Part shown: one piece after another, positions 12,640-25,300 of the stretch | How positions within the stretch are numbered: position 1 is the stretch's first letter | Layout: every line of letters starts with the position of its first letter | The notes under the pieces: model-generated | Database searches by the model: none | Told to the model about the DNA's origin: nothing | What the model saw: only the letters and a program-made list of their open reading frames with translations | Source: Cymbidium sinense | Taxonomy: Eukaryota; Streptophyta; Magnoliopsida; Asparagales; Orchidaceae | DNA length: 64,000 nt | Reading direction: 5' to 3' | NCBI GenBank assembly: GCA_021442155.1 | Contig: CM038225.1 | Span: 81,976,925-82,040,924 of the forward strand | Made by a program: the position numbers and the translations under genes

Positions 12640-13610
12640 TATCTAAATAGAGATAAACTATCTCAAGAGTAATCACTAGCACATCAGACAAAGCAGAGAG
12701 CACTTTCCTATGCTCTCGTAGATGGCATCTTGTACCGATGGTACATCATTCAGTGTTGGGGTACATGGTGGTCGATTGACCCTCTTTCTTCTAAAGGTCA
12801 TCAGTTCATCCTAATTGCTACCAACTACTTTTCCAAATGGGTAGAGGTTGTTCTACTTAGAGAGGTCATAGCTCAGCATGCACTCCAATTTTTCAGGAAC
12901 CATATTGTATATAGGTTTAGGGTGCTTCGATGAATTATATCTGATTATGATATTGCATTTAAGAGCATAAAGATCACTAACTTTGCCCAGAGACACAACA
13001 TAGATTGGGGATATTCCACCATCTACTACCCAAGGGAAAATGGCTTGGCAGAAGCCTTCAATAAAATTCTCATTAAAATATTAAAGAAGATGCTTGATGA
13101 CAACAAATGACAGTGGCATGAGCAGTTAGTTGAAGCCTTGTGAGCATACTGTATTACATACAGATCTCCAACTCATCTACCCCTTTCTCTTTAGTTTGTG
13201 GATCCAAAGTTGTTCTACCATTAGAAGTCCAACTCCCATCACTAAGGATAACTGTGGGTAGAAAGATCACAACGGAGCAGAATGCTAAGTTGCGGTTAGA
13301 AGAGCTCAAAGATTTGGATGAGAGATGCCTACGGGCATGCCAAAACCTCAAGTTGTACAAAGCCAAAATGATTCAAGCGCACAACAAGTTGGTATATTCT
13401 AGAGCTTTTCAAGTAGAAGAGCTTATTTTAGTTCTATGGAGACCAATTATTTCCCGCCAAAAGATAGGAGACAAGTTTGACCTCATTTGAGAAGACCCTT
13501 TTGCCATAGAGAAGGCCTACCATAGAGGATCTTATCAACTTATTAATCATAAAGGAGAGCGTCTGATGCTTCTGATTAATAGGCTTTACCTAAAGAAATA
13601 TTATCCTTAA
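12640..13610 (+). pseudogene. Element I integrase relic, zinc-binding domain deleted
   Basis: Integrase inserts the cDNA into nuclear DNA. The rve core is readable: WGTWWSIDP followed by SSKGHQFILIATNYFSKWVE (12757-12845), then IISDYDIAF with the second catalytic Asp, and ENGLAEAFNK with the catalytic Glu. The first Asp (element II has WGTDIVG) is lost because a few bases are missing before it. About 250 bases that code the HHCC zinc-binding domain in element II (about 37555-37790) are absent. The C-terminal part (13140-13490 and on to 13610) includes AKMIQAHNKL and an IEKAYHRGSYQLI-like terminal strand. Several W or R codons have become stops. Confidence 0.8.
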
Positions 13611-16479
13611 ATTTGTGTTTGAAAATATTTATCATCAATAAAAATCTCATTTCAAATTCAATCTCTTCCATATTGAAAATATCTTTTATTGTGAATCTAC
13701 CACGATGTGTCTAGGATAGATGTAAGAGAACCCAAGTGACATCCTATTTTCTTTAACACAACACAAACACATGAACAAACACAAATCTTTTATCTTGGGC
13801 TACTTCAAGTTGGGATAATGCCCCCAGCAGCACTCACTCAATAGTTTCTCTAGGTCAGGTTGACGTGCTACCCTTCTAGTGCATCACCCTAGTGGTCTCT
13901 TGTTTAGGAGGATGTAAGTCTACTATGCTTTCCTTCCTTACTTGGCCACTGCACACCGATGAGCACCTTGTTGGTATGGTAGACCTTACTGCGTGGATGG
14001 TAAGCTACCTCATGATAACTTCGTTTAAGAAGATATAAGTATACTACACCTTCTTCTTAAACTAGCCATTGTGTGCTGACTCGGTCAAGTATATTTGAGG
14101 TTTAGGGTAAGTCCCTCAATGGCTCTTTTCCTCCTAACTACTTCAAATCTAGGTTCAGCCTTCTTCGTGACTCCCTACTTTGTAGTCACCCTTAGGTCAG
14201 GTTGATCTATTGTGCCAATAATGGGTCACCCTAACAGTTGGTCCTTACTTTAGGAGATGTATGTTTGCTACACTTTCTTCCTAGCACAATCATTGCACAC
14301 TAATGGGCAGCCCTTGGTGCATTCATCGAGCCAATGAGAGACTATCCCAGCAATCAGTTCCACCTTAGGAAATATAAGTGTACACACCTTCTTCTTAGAC
14401 TGATCATCACACCCGATGGGCACCTTGGGTTGGTTGGTTCTCACTGTACTGATAGTGATCCACCTAGTGGATACACCACTCATAGTAGATATAAGTCCTC
14501 TATGCTTTCTCTCTTGAGTTGGCCACAGTACACCTATAGGCTTTCTTATTTACAGGGTCCAAGATAACGCCCCTAGTGGAACCTTCCCTATGGGCACTCT
14601 ATTTGGATCATGTCTTTTGTGACCCCATCTAGACACTACCGGGTTACTCCTGGATTGGACAGTCCCCATTTCCTAGTAACCACCCCTATGGTTGGAGATT
14701 CTATTCCACGGATGCGTTGATTCTCCATTGTTCTAGTAAATCTGAGAAAGGTCAAGGCTGACATAGCCACTTCTCAGTGTGGTCCCTTGCACACCAACAC
14801 GATCCACGATAGTGAACAAATAAAATATATATTCACTTGTGGATTAGGAGAAGGCCCCTAGTGACACCTTTCCCAAGCAGATATCCTATCTTTAGGTAGT
14901 GTCAGCATGACTCCCTATAAGAATCGTCTGACTACTCTTAAGTTAAGATAAGTCCCCAGCGATACTCTCTCAGTAGTCACTCTTAGGAAGGGTTCGACTT
15001 GTTGTGCCAGCAATAGGTCACCCCGGCAATCATCCTTGCTTTAGAAGATGTAAGTTTTCTATGCATTCTTCTAAGCATGATTGTTGCACACCAACAGGTA
15101 GCTCTAGGTTGGGTTCGATCTATTGTGCTACCAACAGGTCACCCCAGTGGTTGTTCTTTGCTTAGGAATATGTAAGTCTGCTATCCTTTCTCCCTAGCAT
15201 AGATGTTGCACACCGAAAGGCACCCTTTAGGTCGGATAGTCCTACCCTTTGGCCGGTAGACTACCCTTTTGGATCAGTAAACTTGAGATAGGCCAAGGCC
15301 GACATAGCTCCTTCTCAGTGTGGTCCATCGTAGACTGACAGGATCCATCAAATGAAATCAAAACAAATGAAAATGAACCAAATCATATTAAAACTAATCA
15401 AATGAAATTAATTTTGACTACTCTTGAGTTAAGGTAAGATCCCCAGTGGCACCCTCTTAGTAGTTGCCCTAGGTCGGGTTTGATTTATTGTGCTACCAAT
15501 AGGTCACCCTAGAGGTTATTCTTTGCTTTGGAAGATGTAAGTCTGCGCTTTCTTCTTAGCACATCTATTGCCCACAGAAAGGCAACCTTAGGTCAAATAG
15601 TCCTACCTTGTGGCTAATAGACTAACCCTTTGGATTTGTGAATCTGAGATTGGCCAAGGCCAACATAGCCCCCTCTCAGTGGGTCCATCGCACACCGATA
15701 GGGTCCATGAATCAAATCTATCACATTTAATCAAGTTTACATTCCCAACAGATATACCCTCAATTCAAAACTATCCTCCCCAGTGGATCCATAAAAAATC
15801 AAACCAACTCCCCCAGCAGAGTCTAAATTGAAACAATCCAAACAAATCAAAGAAATCCAACCAAAATTTTATCCTAGTGGATACATCCCCAAACAAATCA
15901 ACACAATCAAACTCTTATCCCTAGCCGATAGCTCGAACCTACTTCCCTAGTGGAAGGTTCATATTTCCAATCCCTAGCAGATATGCTTCCACACCAATTA
16001 GAACAAAACAAATTGAAATTAAGTCAATCTTGATCCCTAGAAGATTATAGATTCTTATCCCAAGCATCTTCTTCTCACAAATCATATTCAAAATCAAACT
16101 CAAATCCATATCCCTAGCAGATAGCTTGAATCTTCCTCTCTATTGGAAGGTTCATATACTCAATCCTCAGCAGATTCCCCCTTTTATGCCCTTGACATAA
16201 AACTCTCACATGTCATAACCAATGCATGTGTGATCCCCTAGCGGATCTTCCATCATGTCCTTAACATGAAATTCCAACCAAATCCTTTTGGTTCTCTTAT
16301 GCCCTTGGCATAAGTTGAGTTGCATTGCACTAAGATTGTGGTTCTATCTACCTTTCAAGTTTAGGATTAGATGATTTTCATTAGTACTTGCAATCTTTTT
16401 GACATTGTTGATTATCTCGATCAATGCCAATACGTGTGATGTGCCTTGTCAGTCACACTATACCTATTGGGGGACCTTT
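13611..16479 (+). repeat. Element I 3' non-coding tract between integrase and LTR, with degenerate repeats
   Basis: No gene is supported here. The tract is made of diverged repeats of about 110-240 bases that share words such as GCACACCGA, AGGTCAGGTT, GAAGATGTAAGTCTGC and TTTCTTCCTAGCA. Between 15770 and 16290 the short word CCC(C/T)AG(T/C)GGAT recurs. It is collinear with 38701-41700 in element II. A G-rich polypurine remnant (TTGGGGGA, about 16467-16475) lies just before the LTR and is the likely plus-strand primer. Confidence 0.65.
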
Positions 16480-16832
16480 TGTTGACCTCCCTTTTAGAAT
16501 GAGTTCTCAATCTCTCCATCTTAGATTTATGAGTCTTTTAAACACTAAGAATTCTTTAATCATAAGACATTTCTAGCACTTAGATGAACACTTAACCTAA
16601 GCCTAGAGACTTAGAAGAGTTAACCACAGGATTAGGCTATGCCTTAGGACTTAAAGAGATCCATCTACCCTATAGCATAAACCCCATCCATGTCTACCTT
16701 ATTAAGACATAACCAAACCTCAAATTCAATTTAAATACCAAATCCAAATCCAAATTCTAAGCCAATTGATTTAAGCTCATGAGCAAATTCAAATTCAAAA
16801 TCAACTTAAGCCTTATGATTTTATCTTATGGA
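16480..16832 (+). mobile_element. Element I 3' LTR, first part
   Basis: It begins TGTTGACCTCCC right after the polypurine remnant and matches the first 350 bases of the solo LTR (CTTAGACTTAGGACTC-type start, then a GCCTAGAGACTTAGAAG-like block). It is interrupted at 16832 by element II and resumes at 49297. Together the two parts give about 7.75 kb. Confidence 0.8.
16828..16832. repeat. Target-site duplication ATGGA, left copy (element II)
   Basis: ATGGA precedes TATTGACCTC, the first bases of element II (TG mutated to TA), and recurs at 49292-49296. Confidence 0.75.
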
Positions 16833-16869
16833 TATTGACCTCATTTTTAGGATGAGCTCTCAACCCCTT
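16833..16869 (+). mobile_element. Element II 5' LTR, first 37 bases
   Basis: TATTGACCTC and the following bases match the start of the 3' LTR at 41701, including CTCAACCCCTT. A second LTR start follows at once at 16870. Confidence 0.65.
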
Positions 16870-19800
16870 TGTTGACCTCATTTTTAGGATGAGCTCTCAA
16901 CACCTATATCATAGACATAGGATTCCTCTTAGACTTTAAGAGTTTCTTAATCTTAGGATACATCTAGTGATTAGGTGGACACTCAACCTAGCCCTAGAGA
17001 CTTAGAAGGGTTATCCATAGGAATAGGTCATGCCTTAAGGGTTTTAAGAAAATTTGCTTACCCTTATCTTGAACCACTCCTCACCTTCCTTCCTTCAAGT
17101 CAAACTCCAAATCAATCTTATTTTATTTTCTCCAAACTCAAAGCAAATCCATGATTGAAACCCATGAATGAAATTCCTAACTCCAAAATTTCTTAAGTCC
17201 TTATTTTCCTTCTAAACTAAAATCATGATCTAAACTAATTCAAACTCATGATATTTTCACATAATTCATTTATATTCTCATTTAAATTCACATATATAAA
17301 TGAAATATAAATTCAAACAATCAGAACCAATTCCAAAAATCAAACTCCAAATTCAAAATCCTCCTTAAGTCTTTAATTCCCTTCTTAAGGACTTAGCCTA
17401 AACCATGATCAAATCAATTCAAATTCATGGGATTTTCTCATAACTCATTTATATTCACATATATAAATGAAATATAAATATAAATCAATCAAATCTAACC
17501 CAAAACTCAAAAATTTCTTAAGTCTTTTAAATTCCCTTTTAATTGACTTAGCCTAGGTCATAATCAAATCACTTCAAATCTTTGAATTCTTCTCATGACC
17601 CATTTATATACTCATTTATATTCACATATATAAATGAAATATAAATTCAAACAATCAAAAGCAATCCCATAAATCAAACTCAAATCCATTCAAAATCCAA
17701 CCTAAGCCTTTCAAGTCAAAATCTCAAACTTAGCCAATTCAACTTCAAATCAAGCTAAACTCTTGATTTTTCTTCATGATTTAATCAAAACTACAGTCAT
17801 GAATCCAAATATACACACAAACTTCAATCACTAAATCAAATCCAATTGAAAAAATCAAACTCCAAATCCTTTCATATTCTTCCTTTGAATATGAAATTGT
17901 CAAATGAATCAAAACCCATTTGACTTCAAACCACTTGTAAATGGATTTATATTTCAATCATAAGTCCATATACAAGTTCAATCAAACTCAAATCAAGCTT
18001 TGACCAAGCTATTTGACCCACTTAGGCTCACTTGACCCAAAGTGACCTAAAGTACCCTTATGAGCCAATTCTAATCCTAACCAAATTGGATTGAATCAAA
18101 CTCACCTATGCCTCTCATCATGATCAACAATCATCAAGGAATGATCAATCAACCAAATTGGGTCAAATCAAGGCAAACCTAAGGGTTGACTAAGTCAACA
18201 CTTAGCCCAAAATGATTGAAACCAATGATCTAAGTTCATTCATGACCTATGTTTGAACTTGACCAAGTCAACATTTGAGCCTAAACTAGCCTAATTGGCC
18301 GCTTGACCCAAGTTGACCCAACTTCACCTAAAAAGTTAAAATATGTCCAAACTTCATCTATTCCATATGACTAACCCAAGTTGACCCAACTTCACCTAAA
18401 CTAGCCCAATTGACCTTGAACCTAACTTTACCTAAAGGGGTCATGTTGAGCCAAATTCAAACTTAATCAAAATTGAATGAAACAAAGACACCAATCTACT
18501 CCATATGACTAACCAAACCTAAACCTACCCTTCAAATCAGCAAATGGGTCAAATTGGTCAACTTGACCCATTTGACCTAAATGAAGTCATATGAGCCAAA
18601 TTCAAAACCAATCCAAATTGAATCAAACCAAATCCACCAAAATATTTCAAATGGTCATATGAACTTGACCCAACTCTTGGTTTGACCCAATTTGACCAAT
18701 TGGTCAACTTGACCCAAGTTGACCCATTTTGACCTAAATAGGTCAACATGAGCCAAACCTTATCAAATGAATTTCAAATCTCTTGAAACTTGGCCAAACA
18801 TAGTTTCTCCACATACCCAACATATCCAAATTGAAATATCAGCCAAATAACTTTTTTACCCCTAGACCATAAACAAATTTTGGTTTAATCTATTTGTAAT
18901 TTGTTCATACCCTCTTCATATCAACTTGATGCCTTCCTAATAGCTCAAGTGGACCTAATTGAGAGTGGTGCACCCAACCCAATGGTTTTGGGTCAGCCCA
19001 AATGGACCCAAGGCCAAAACTGACCCCATGGGTCAAATTGGCTAATTCAAAATTCTTCCTCCACTCAATTTGATGCACATGGGAGGTTGGCAATCCACAA
19101 TCGGCCTCTTATTCTTTTGTGCTTAGCTTTATAAATTGATTGATGATTTATTTAGCTTGTGCATTAAGTGGCATCCATTTCCTAGTTTCTTCCTTGCTTT
19201 ATGTATGGCTTGGATGTAGATTAGGCTCTTAGAACAAAATAATTATTTTACCTAACTTAACAACTTAAAATTAAAAATAAAGAACTCATAACCTCACCTA
19301 AAGCTTAGGTTTAAAATCAAGATAAAAGATTTAGCAACCCCTTAGTTGGATGAGTATTTCTTTTATAACATCATGCATAAATGCATCTTGTTTCACTTTT
19401 TATTAGAGGGTTTCCACCATTGCCAGAGAAACTTGGCTTGACCTTTGAGAGCCATGGTGGAAACACACCTCCTCCCTTCTCGCTGATTTTGGCCAATAAC
19501 TTTATTTCACATGCATTAGGCATATGAATCCTATTAGCCCGAGTCAAAATGATTGTCCAAAAATGAAAATTAAATGAAATATGAATTGCATTAGATTTAG
19601 GTCATTTGAAGCATGTCTTTTACATGATCTAGTCTCTTTAGGGAGTGAGTTTAAGGACTTAGTCTCTTTCTAAATAAATAATAGCCCAGCTATCTTGCAT
19701 AAAGCATATGACTTGCCTACATGATTTAAAATCATAGGAGGAGTAAGTTGGCAGCCACCCCCAGGTGGTTGTAAGTCTAAACAGTCGAGTAATTTGTCCT

Positions 19801-20570
19801 CTCTTATGGAGGCAAACTGAATACCCATTTTTGACTTAGATTTAGGTTGTGCTTTTGGCCCTTGACAAAGCTCCCTAGATTTAGGTTTTGAGGTTGCTTC
19901 TCCCTTTCATGGGCTTTAAGCATAAATCCTCACCTCTTAGGCATTTCCATAATCAAGTGTTATGGAATTATAAGCCCTAGCATTCTAATGTAAAATTCAA
20001 CTCAAAAAAACTAAATAAATTTCAAAAATTTAAAGCCCAATCATAGGACAGTTTGAGATGCTCTTTAGGTTTCCTAGCATCCTGAGCATCTCCTACTCAT
20101 CCCCATTTGGCTTTGATAAGAAATCTCTCTTTGATCAATCTCATTTGATCTTCAAAATAAACTAATTGATCGATAGTCCTTTCCCTATTGAAATTTTTAG
20201 AGACAACGATCATTTACCTTAATAGAGAGTTTTCCTAAGGAATCCCCATTCCTTATGATGTAATTAACTATGGGGGCTTGCGCCTGTAAGGAACTTAACG
20301 AACCCGATTTAAAATAAATCCTGCTTACTTTTTCATATTAAGTAGGGGAAGAATCTCTGGTATATTTTGAAGACCCAACATCCTTAGGAGTCTTTATTTT
20401 GGTGATTAGGTCCATTGTAGGGTGGTGACTTCTATCTTTGGAGATAGTACACCTCTCCTTAATGCCTAAGCACATCTAATTGCTTAGCATCCCAAATAGA
20501 TGAATTTTTATAGTCTTGCCTCTCTTTCCACCAACAGATTTGAAAGGCGACTCTATAGAAATTTTTCACA
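16870..20570 (+). mobile_element. Shortened LTR copy nested in element II 5' LTR, with PBS-like stub
   Basis: It starts TGTTGACCTCATTTTTAGG and follows the LTR order to about 19090. There it jumps to sequence equivalent to 26365 in the 5' LTR, so about 3.6 kb is deleted. It then follows the LTR again to about 20460. Its last 110 bases differ from the other LTR ends and include AAAGGCGACTCTATAG (20544-20559), which resembles a primer-binding site. The sequence then re-enters an LTR about 33 bases from its start. No clean target-site duplication is visible. Confidence 0.6.
18000..18760 (+). promoter_or_regulatory. W-box-like cluster in nested LTR, palindrome at 18692-18707
   Basis: Many TTGACC words occur, including the perfect palindrome TTGACCAATTGGTCAA. 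ORF-like minus-strand stretches over this cluster (18558-18749) are by-products of the repeat. Confidence 0.5.
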
Positions 20571-21539
20571 ACACCTATATCTTAGACATAGAACTCCTCT
20601 TAGACTTTAAGAGATCCTTAGCCTTAAGACACATCTAGTAATTAGGTGGACACTCAACCTAACCTTAGACACTTAGAAGAGTTAGCCATAAGAATAGGTC
20701 ATGCCTTAGGCGTGTTAGGAGAATTTGCCCACCCTATAGCTTGAACCACATTCCTCACTTCCTTCCTACAAGTCAAACGCCAAATCAAATCAATTCTAGC
20801 TTAATTTATTTTCTTCAAACTCAAAAAAATGCCAAATGATTGAAACACATGATTGAAACTTATGATTGAAGCCCATGATTAAAATTCCAAGTTCAAAATA
20901 TTTCCTAAGTCCTTTAATCCCCTCTTAAGGACTTAGCCTAAATCAAATCTAAATCAATTCAAAGTCATGAAATTTTCTCACAACCCATTTATATTCTCGT
21001 TTATATTCACATATATAAATGAAATATAAATTCAAATCAATGAAACTAAATCCAAAATTCAAATCCAAATCATAAATCTCTCCTAAGTCATTCTGATTCC
21101 CTCTTAAGGACTTATCCTAGATCAAGTTCAAATCACTTCAAATCCATGAAATTTTCTTATAACCCATTTATATTCTCATTTATATTCACATATATAAATG
21201 AAATATATATTCAAATAACCAAATCCAACTCAAATTCAATCGAAATCCAACCTAAGCCTTTCAAGTCAAAATCTTAAAGTTAGCCAAATCAATTTCAAAT
21301 CAAGCCAAACTCTTGATTTTTCTTCATGATTCAATCAATCTTTCATGAATCATATAAACATAAACTTCAATCACCAAACCAAAACTCAATTCAAAAATCA
21401 AACCCAAGTCAAACTCATGTTCACCCTTTTGAACTTGAAATTGTCAAATGAACCAAACCCCATTTGACTTCAAACCACCTGTAAATGGATTTATATTTCA
21501 ATCATGAATCCATATGTGAGTTCAATCAAACTCAAATCA

Positions 21540-22390
21540 AGCTTTGACCAAGCCATTTGACCCATTTAGGCTCACTTGACACAAAGTGACCTAAAGTATA
21601 CTTATGAGCCAAATTCTAATCCTAATCAAATTGGATTGAACTAAGCCCACCTAAGCCTCTCATCATGATCAACAATCATCATGAGATGATCAATCACTCA
21701 AATTGGGTGAAACCAAGTCAAACCTAAGGGTTGATTAAGTCAACACTTAGCTAAAATGAAACCCAACATAGTTAAAATCCACCATAGGCCAAATTGATTG
21801 AAACCATTGACCAAAACTCATTCATGATCAATGTTTGAACTTGATCAAGTCAATATTTGAGCCTAACCTAGTCCAATTACCCACTTGACCCAAGTTGACC
21901 CAACTTGACCTAAAAAGTGAAAATATGTCAAAACTTGATCTAAGCCAAATTGATTGAAACCGATGGGTCAAGTTCATTCAAAAATGATTATTGAACTTTT
22001 CCAAAGCCTCAATTGGCCAACTAGACCTAACTTAGCCCAATTGACCATGAACCCAACTTGACCTAAAAGGTCAAATTAAGCCAAACTCAAATAGAAACCA
22101 AATTGATTAGAAATAAAGATACCAATCCATTTCATATGACCAACCAAACATGAACCAACCCATGACCTAACCCAAATAGGTCAAATGGTCAAATTGACCC
22201 ATTTGACCTAAATGAACTCAATTGAACCAAAACCAAATATAAACCAAATTGAATCAAACCAAAGTCACCAAAACATTTCAAATGGTCATATGACCTTGAC
22301 CCAACCCTTGGTTTGACCCAATTTGACCAACTGGTCAACTTGACCCAAGTTGACCCATTTTGACCTAATTAAGTCAACATGAGCCAAATC
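21540..22390 (+). promoter_or_regulatory. W-box-like cluster in element II 5' LTR
   Basis: At least eight TTGACC words lie between 22190 and 22380 alone. They surround the inverted pair TTGACCAACTGGTCAA at 22323-22338. Confidence 0.5.
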
Positions 22391-25300
22391 ACTTCAAACC
22401 AACTCCAAATTCAATGAAACTTGGTCTAACCCATTTTTCAAACATAACAAACATATTCAAATTGAAATCCAAGCCAAATGGCCATTTTACCCCTAGGCCA
22501 TAGGGTCACCCAAAATCAAAACCACTTGGAATTTGGTCATTTCCTTTTCATGGACACTTGGCATCCTCTTAGTGGACCAAATGGTCACTAATGGACCTAG
22601 TGCACATGACCCAATGGGTTTGGGTTAGCCAAACCCTTCCCAAACACAAAACTGAACACCTCCTTTGAAATTGGCCACATAGAATCCTCCCTCCATATTG
22701 TTTGAGCACATGGCCACCTCACCCACTCCTCTTCTGGCCAAAATTGAATGCCAGGCCTCTCTAAACAAATCAAAAAACCCATTGAATAGGGTCAATTGGA
22801 TCAAAATGATATCTCCTTGCTTGGCCGCCCGATCGCTCTAGGGGGAGATATACTCCCCCTAATTTGATTTCATTTGCATAGTCCTTAATTCGATTGAGCA
22901 AGAGGAAGCCAGAGAAGTCATTTCCTAGCCTCCCTAAGCTCTCTCAAGCAATTCCCAAATTCCATTTTCTTGATTTTCAAAGATTGAAAATAAGGGAGCT
23001 CTACTGAAAATCAAACTTAGCCTACACTCAATATCAACCTAATTCACTTTGCAAGCATCTTCAAGGAACTCAATCAAGTTCACCCAAGCCTTTTCTCAAG
23101 CTTCAAAGGCAAGGGAGGTGCTATTTTGATCAAAGCTGCAAGGAAGTGAAGGATCATGGGCCATCCATCTACACATTTTGGATGGATGTCCATGATCAAA
23201 GACATGTAGATCACATATTTTAATTCCTTAAAACCGCAGCTTTAACCTCAACCGTCCAATCCTTGATCATACGGGTGAGGAGAAAGTGCATAGCATCGCC
23301 ACTGACGTGGTGCTATGATGTGATAATTTAAATATCGAATTTCATCATGCCATGTGAAAAGAGCATGTCGTGTCAGCGGTCCACATGGTGCCGATGGGAT
23401 TAAACATTTAATTAGGCTATTAAATCACCTAAATAATCATGGAAATTTCCTAAATTTATATCTAAGCCTAGAAAAATAAGAAAATATGAAATAAATTGTG
23501 TTGGATAGATAATTGAAAATAGAATATTCTAAAAATGATTTTAATGGATTTTGAGCAATACTTTTCTCTACATTTGAGTTTTATTGGGAATGTAATTTTA
23601 CTAATTACCCTCTAATTACTCTACTGATTAATCCCAAACATTTTGTTCATAATTAGTGGGATGACTCCTACCTCCCCTAATTTTCTTTGGATTTATTGGT
23701 AGTTCAAATAGAGGGATTGCTAGTTCATTTCTTAATCACTCCCTTAATGTAATTAAGCTTAATTAAGGGTAGGATTAGTGGTTTAACCCTTTGATTGAGT
23801 TAATTAAGTTTTTCTTAAGTGAATATGAGGTTTAGGGAATAATTTTGTGATAGTTTCCTTAATATATTCCTTAAACCCCCTTTCTTCCTTAATCCAACCT
23901 TAATTAAGGGTTAATTCACTAATTACCCCTTAATTAATTTCATAAAATTCTAAAACTTTCCATAACTCAATTAATCTATCTTGGGTAGATGCTTAGGTGT
24001 TCAATAACCTAAGTACATTAAGGAAATCAAAATCCAACTCACATGTATGAGAGGGGTTATGAAATTACTTAACTTAAACCCCTTAGCTAAATTAATCATT
24101 AATCATGAGCCAATTGCATTAGGTACCTTTCTTTCCTAGGTGCATTTCTAATTTAAATTCCTTATGTGGTTTTATGTCATATCATTGGCTCATAATTATT
24201 TGATTAACTAACTATACTAAGGTGGTGTAGGTAAGGGGTAATTAACACACATAATTCATACCTTAACCTAATAAATATATAAAAATCATCTAATAATCCT
24301 AAGAACAAACTAAATCAACAAATACATGTGGGAATGGGTTAGGAGTAGCAAACTCACCTCACATTTTTCAAATTAAATCAAACTCTAAACAAAATCAAAC
24401 CTTCCTTAAAAATAATTTGATTTACTTTAAGCTTTCTTATTTCATAAGATTATCTTTAGGAATTAATTAGGGTGAATGTGTTTACATGATTTCATCACTT
24501 TAGTTCTTTTCTAACATTCTAAATGTGTATGCCATATAAATTTCATGCATTCATGCTTTTCAAAAATTAAATTTAAAATGAAACATTTTTCTTTATGTCA
24601 AATTGCATGTTTTGGCTAAAATAAAAAAATATGAATGGATATTATCACCATTAAATCCAAAACAAATTTCAAAATTCTATAAATCAAACACCTAAAACTA
24701 AAAGTGTCTACTTACAATTATTTATAAGCTTGCATTTGGATATAAATATGAAGATGTGCATAGTGTAGCTCTCCTTCTCCTTTCTTTTAGCATAATTTTG
24801 AATAGGATTTGACAAAGTGTATAGTTCATTTGAAAAGAACACATCACTTGCCTAGCCTTATTCCTATTCATTCCTATGCTATTACCTAAGAGGGATACTC
24901 ACACTTGTACATATAAATTGCATTAACAAAATAAATAAACAAATACAAACTTTTTTGCATCTTTCTTTCGCTATTCATTTCTTTTGTACATGTGTTTGTA
25001 TTTAAGGAAAGTGATATATTAGTCTAGACATCCCCAGGATTGCGAGACTTTAAGTAGCCCTAAGTAGGTCTTGTACCTTATATCCCTGGTGCTAACAATA
25101 GTGTTGTACTCACTTATGCCTTTCATACATTTACATGTGCATGTGAATAATGGATAAAAAAATCCCTCTTTTCTACTTAATGAAAATCATGCATCATAAA
25201 GCATTCCAATTTTCTTAAGTAACATTTCTGAGCATTCCTCATAAATTGTGCTAAAATTTTCATTTGTATGTATATATATGCTTAGGATTCATTCATATGC

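Noticed and set aside
18558..18749. Minus-strand ORF rich in Trp, Asn and Val, repeated at 43344-43532
   Set aside because: It is the translation of the TTGACC/GGTCAA repeat and has no family resemblance.
22597..22782. Minus-strand ORF with similar counterpart at 43714-43908, suggesting a conserved antisense protein
   Set aside because: The two lie at the same place of the two LTRs of one element, so similarity is expected. There is no domain, and frame-preserving change is not evident.
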